Origin: Acidimicrobiia bacterium
GTDB taxonomy: Bacteria > Actinomycetota > Acidimicrobiia > Acidimicrobiales > CATQHL01
Assembly: GCA_021296435.1 (NCBI GenBank)
Contig: JAGWAK010000055.1
Location: 1 to 20,226, forward strand
DNA length: 20,226 bases
Direction of reading: 5' to 3'
Positions 19,288 to 20,226 of the stretch are shown piece by piece (within the stretch, counting starts at the first letter, position 1; each line of letters begins with the position of its first letter). Both the position numbers and the translations under genes were made by a program. The notes beneath the pieces were generated by a model that saw only the letters and a list, made by a program, of their open reading frames with translations, made no database searches and was not told the DNA's origin.

Positions 19288-20226
19288 ATGAAGCTCAAGA
19301 GACTGCTTGTACTTGCCGGGGTTCTGGCGCTGCTCGGGATGCTGTGGGCGTCGCCCGCAGCCGCCGACGGCCATCTTCCCTCGATCACACTCGATCCGGA
19401 CACCGTGCCGGCCGAGGTGGGCGACGTCACGATCACCGTCTCCGGCTCCAACTGGACCGAGCCGACGCCGTTCTTCATCGTCGCCTGTCCCGGGGCTGCG
19501 GGTGACCCGGCGGCTCCGCTGACCCTCTCGAGTGCCCCCGACGCCATTGCCATGTGTCCGAACCTCATGGCCTCCGCGCTTGCCGTGGAGTGGGACGACG
19601 GCAGCTTCACCACGGAGTGGACGGTCGGCATCACGCAGGCTGACATCGACATCGGTGGTCTCGTGGTCATGGCCGGCTGGCTGAGCGCCGACACGCTGGC
19701 CGATCCCGAGGCGTTCGCCACGGTGGGACTCCTCAACATCGGCGAGGCAGAGCAGATGGACGACACCGGCGAAGAGGAGCCGGCGGACGACCCGGCTGAG
19801 GAGGAGCCGATGGATGACACCGGTGATGAGGAGCCGATGGATGACATGGGCGATGAGGAGCCGATGGATGACACCGGTGATGAGGAGCCGATGGATGACA
19901 TGGGCGATGAGGAGCCGATGGACGATCCCGGCGATGAGGAACTGCCCGTGACCGGATCGGACAGCAGCCTGCTCGTCATCGTGGGCGCCGGCATCCTGGC
20001 GGCCGGTCTCCTGGTGATCGGCGCCGGGGGGCGCGTGGGCGGGTATGCTGTCGGGCCCTCGTCTGTTGCGGGGGATGTCACTCCAGGGAACGTGCCGGTC
20101 CACCTGAGGTTCCTTCGGGAGTCCGAGCACACGCTCGCCGAGGATGTTGCGCATGATCTCCGACGTGCCACCTTCGATGGAGTTGGCGCGTGCGCGCAGG
20201 AACAGCCGGCTGGTGTCGAAGGAGCC
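19288..20226 (+). CDS. LPXTG-type cell-wall surface protein with acidic repeat stalk (frame open to window end)
   Basis: The protein begins with a signal peptide: KLKR, a hydrophobic core, and ASPAAA before D27. An Ig-like beta domain of about 130 residues follows, with a TITVSGSNW segment and two cysteines (near residues 67 and 91), reminiscent of neocarzinostatin-like domains. A 9-residue acidic repeat follows, seven units from about residue 154 to 216. A sorting signal closes it: LPVTG (219-223), a hydrophobic stretch (about 228-247) and an arginine. A sortase should link it to peptidoglycan. The natural end should lie near 20045, but no in-frame stop occurs before the window edge; the last 60 codons are antisense to an acyl-CoA dehydrogenase. 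Ligand and role are unknown. Confidence 0.82.
   Translation, partial: MKLKRLLVLAGVLALLGMLWASPAAADGHLPSITLDPDTVPAEVGDVTITVSGSNWTEPTPFFIVACPGAAGDPAAPLTLSSAPDAIAMCPNLMASALAVEWDDGSFTTEWTVGITQADIDIGGLVVMAGWLSADTLADPEAFATVGLLNIGEAEQMDDTGEEEPADDPAEEEPMDDTGDEEPMDDMGDEEPMDDTGDEEPMDDMGDEEPMDDPGDEELPVTGSDSSLLVIVGAGILAAGLLVIGAGGRVGGYAVGPSSVAGDVTPGNVPVHLRFLRESEHTLAEDVAHDLRRATFDGVGACAQEQPAGVEGA
19747..19935 (+). repeat. Seven 27-bp tandem units in the surface-protein stalk
   Basis: Seven 27-bp units code for the motif EEPMDD-(T/M/P)-G-D and variants; the first two are degenerate. Units alternate T-G and M-G, so 19801-19854 and 19855-19908 are a perfect 54-bp duplication. The tract is a likely place for length variation. 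Confidence 0.9.
20021..20034. terminator. Short GC hairpin at the surface protein/acyl-CoA dehydrogenase junction
   Basis: GCGCC-GGGG-GGCGC forms a 5-bp stem where the sorting signal ends. It includes a run of six Gs, a common place for indel errors. Confidence 0.25.
20065..20226 (-). CDS. Acyl-CoA dehydrogenase, C-terminal end (runs in from right edge)
   Basis: On the minus strand the frame entering at 20226 reads FDTSRLFLRARANSIEGG and then TSEIMRNILGERVLGLPKEP, the C-terminal helix of acyl-CoA dehydrogenases that carries the EGG-SEIMRN motif near the FAD site. Similarity ends with VPWSDIPRN at about 20065. No stop follows: the frame stays open to 19243 as antisense of the surface protein, so these coordinates cover only the recognisable part. 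These enzymes introduce the alpha,beta double bond in fatty acyl-CoA. Convergent with the LPXTG gene. Confidence 0.8.

Noticed and set aside
19243..20154. Minus-strand frame with Ile/His/Arg/Leu repeats opposite the surface-protein stalk
   Set aside because: It is the antisense of the 27-bp repeats; only the first 30 codons after 20154 resemble a protein family.

Overview
The window comes from a GC-rich actinobacterium (Actinomycetota). Four things support this: a crgA - pabA/trpG - pknB - pstP cell-division and signalling cluster followed by a tRNA-Leu, in the order known from mycobacteria; a LigC-type ATP-dependent DNA ligase; a group II truncated haemoglobin; and repeated leaderless promoters with a TANNNT -10 box 6-8 nt before the start codon. 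Class Acidimicrobiia is a plausible guess but not proven. I see no phage, insertion sequence, rRNA or CRISPR. No stretch over 300 bases lacks a gene.

Left part (1-6653): the N-terminus of an unknown membrane-anchored protein, ligC, then four EamA/DMT-superfamily transporter genes all on the minus strand (1472-6088). Two overlapping crcB/Fluc fluoride-channel genes on the plus strand split this array. A DoxX-family gene lies upstream of the fourth transporter. Three of the four transporter genes share a -10 box followed after one base by a 17-nt imperfect palindrome, which looks like a common operator.

Middle (6797-13015): a thiolase-fold protein without catalytic cysteines overlaps a small membrane protein with a zinc-ribbon tail. 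Then come crgA and pabA/trpG, diverging from only 35 bp with two face-to-face leaderless promoters, a PASTA Ser/Thr kinase (pknB), a PP2C phosphatase (pstP), a tRNA-Leu(CAG)-like gene with a poorly paired acceptor stem, and a truncated haemoglobin.

Right part (13100-20226): an isochorismatase-fold protein with an altered triad; a two-gene aminotransferase plus omega-amidase-like operon; a bacterioferritin with a substituted ferroxidase ligand; a lysophosphatidate-type acyltransferase; an SDR diverging from an MDR-type oxidoreductase; an LPXTG surface protein with a 9-residue repeat stalk; and the C-terminal end of an acyl-CoA dehydrogenase entering from the right edge.

The most unusual observation is that at two convergent junctions (pabA/pknB near 9257-9273 and surface protein/acyl-CoA dehydrogenase near 20021-20065) neither gene has an in-frame stop where its homology ends. 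Each reading frame runs far into the antisense of its neighbour, in codon-aligned register. This is either an assembly or indel artefact or real tail-to-tail read-through. I found no single obvious new multi-gene defence or biosynthetic system; the best candidates for novelty are the transporter array with its shared operator, the cysteine-less thiolase with its membrane zinc-ribbon partner, and the odd junctions.
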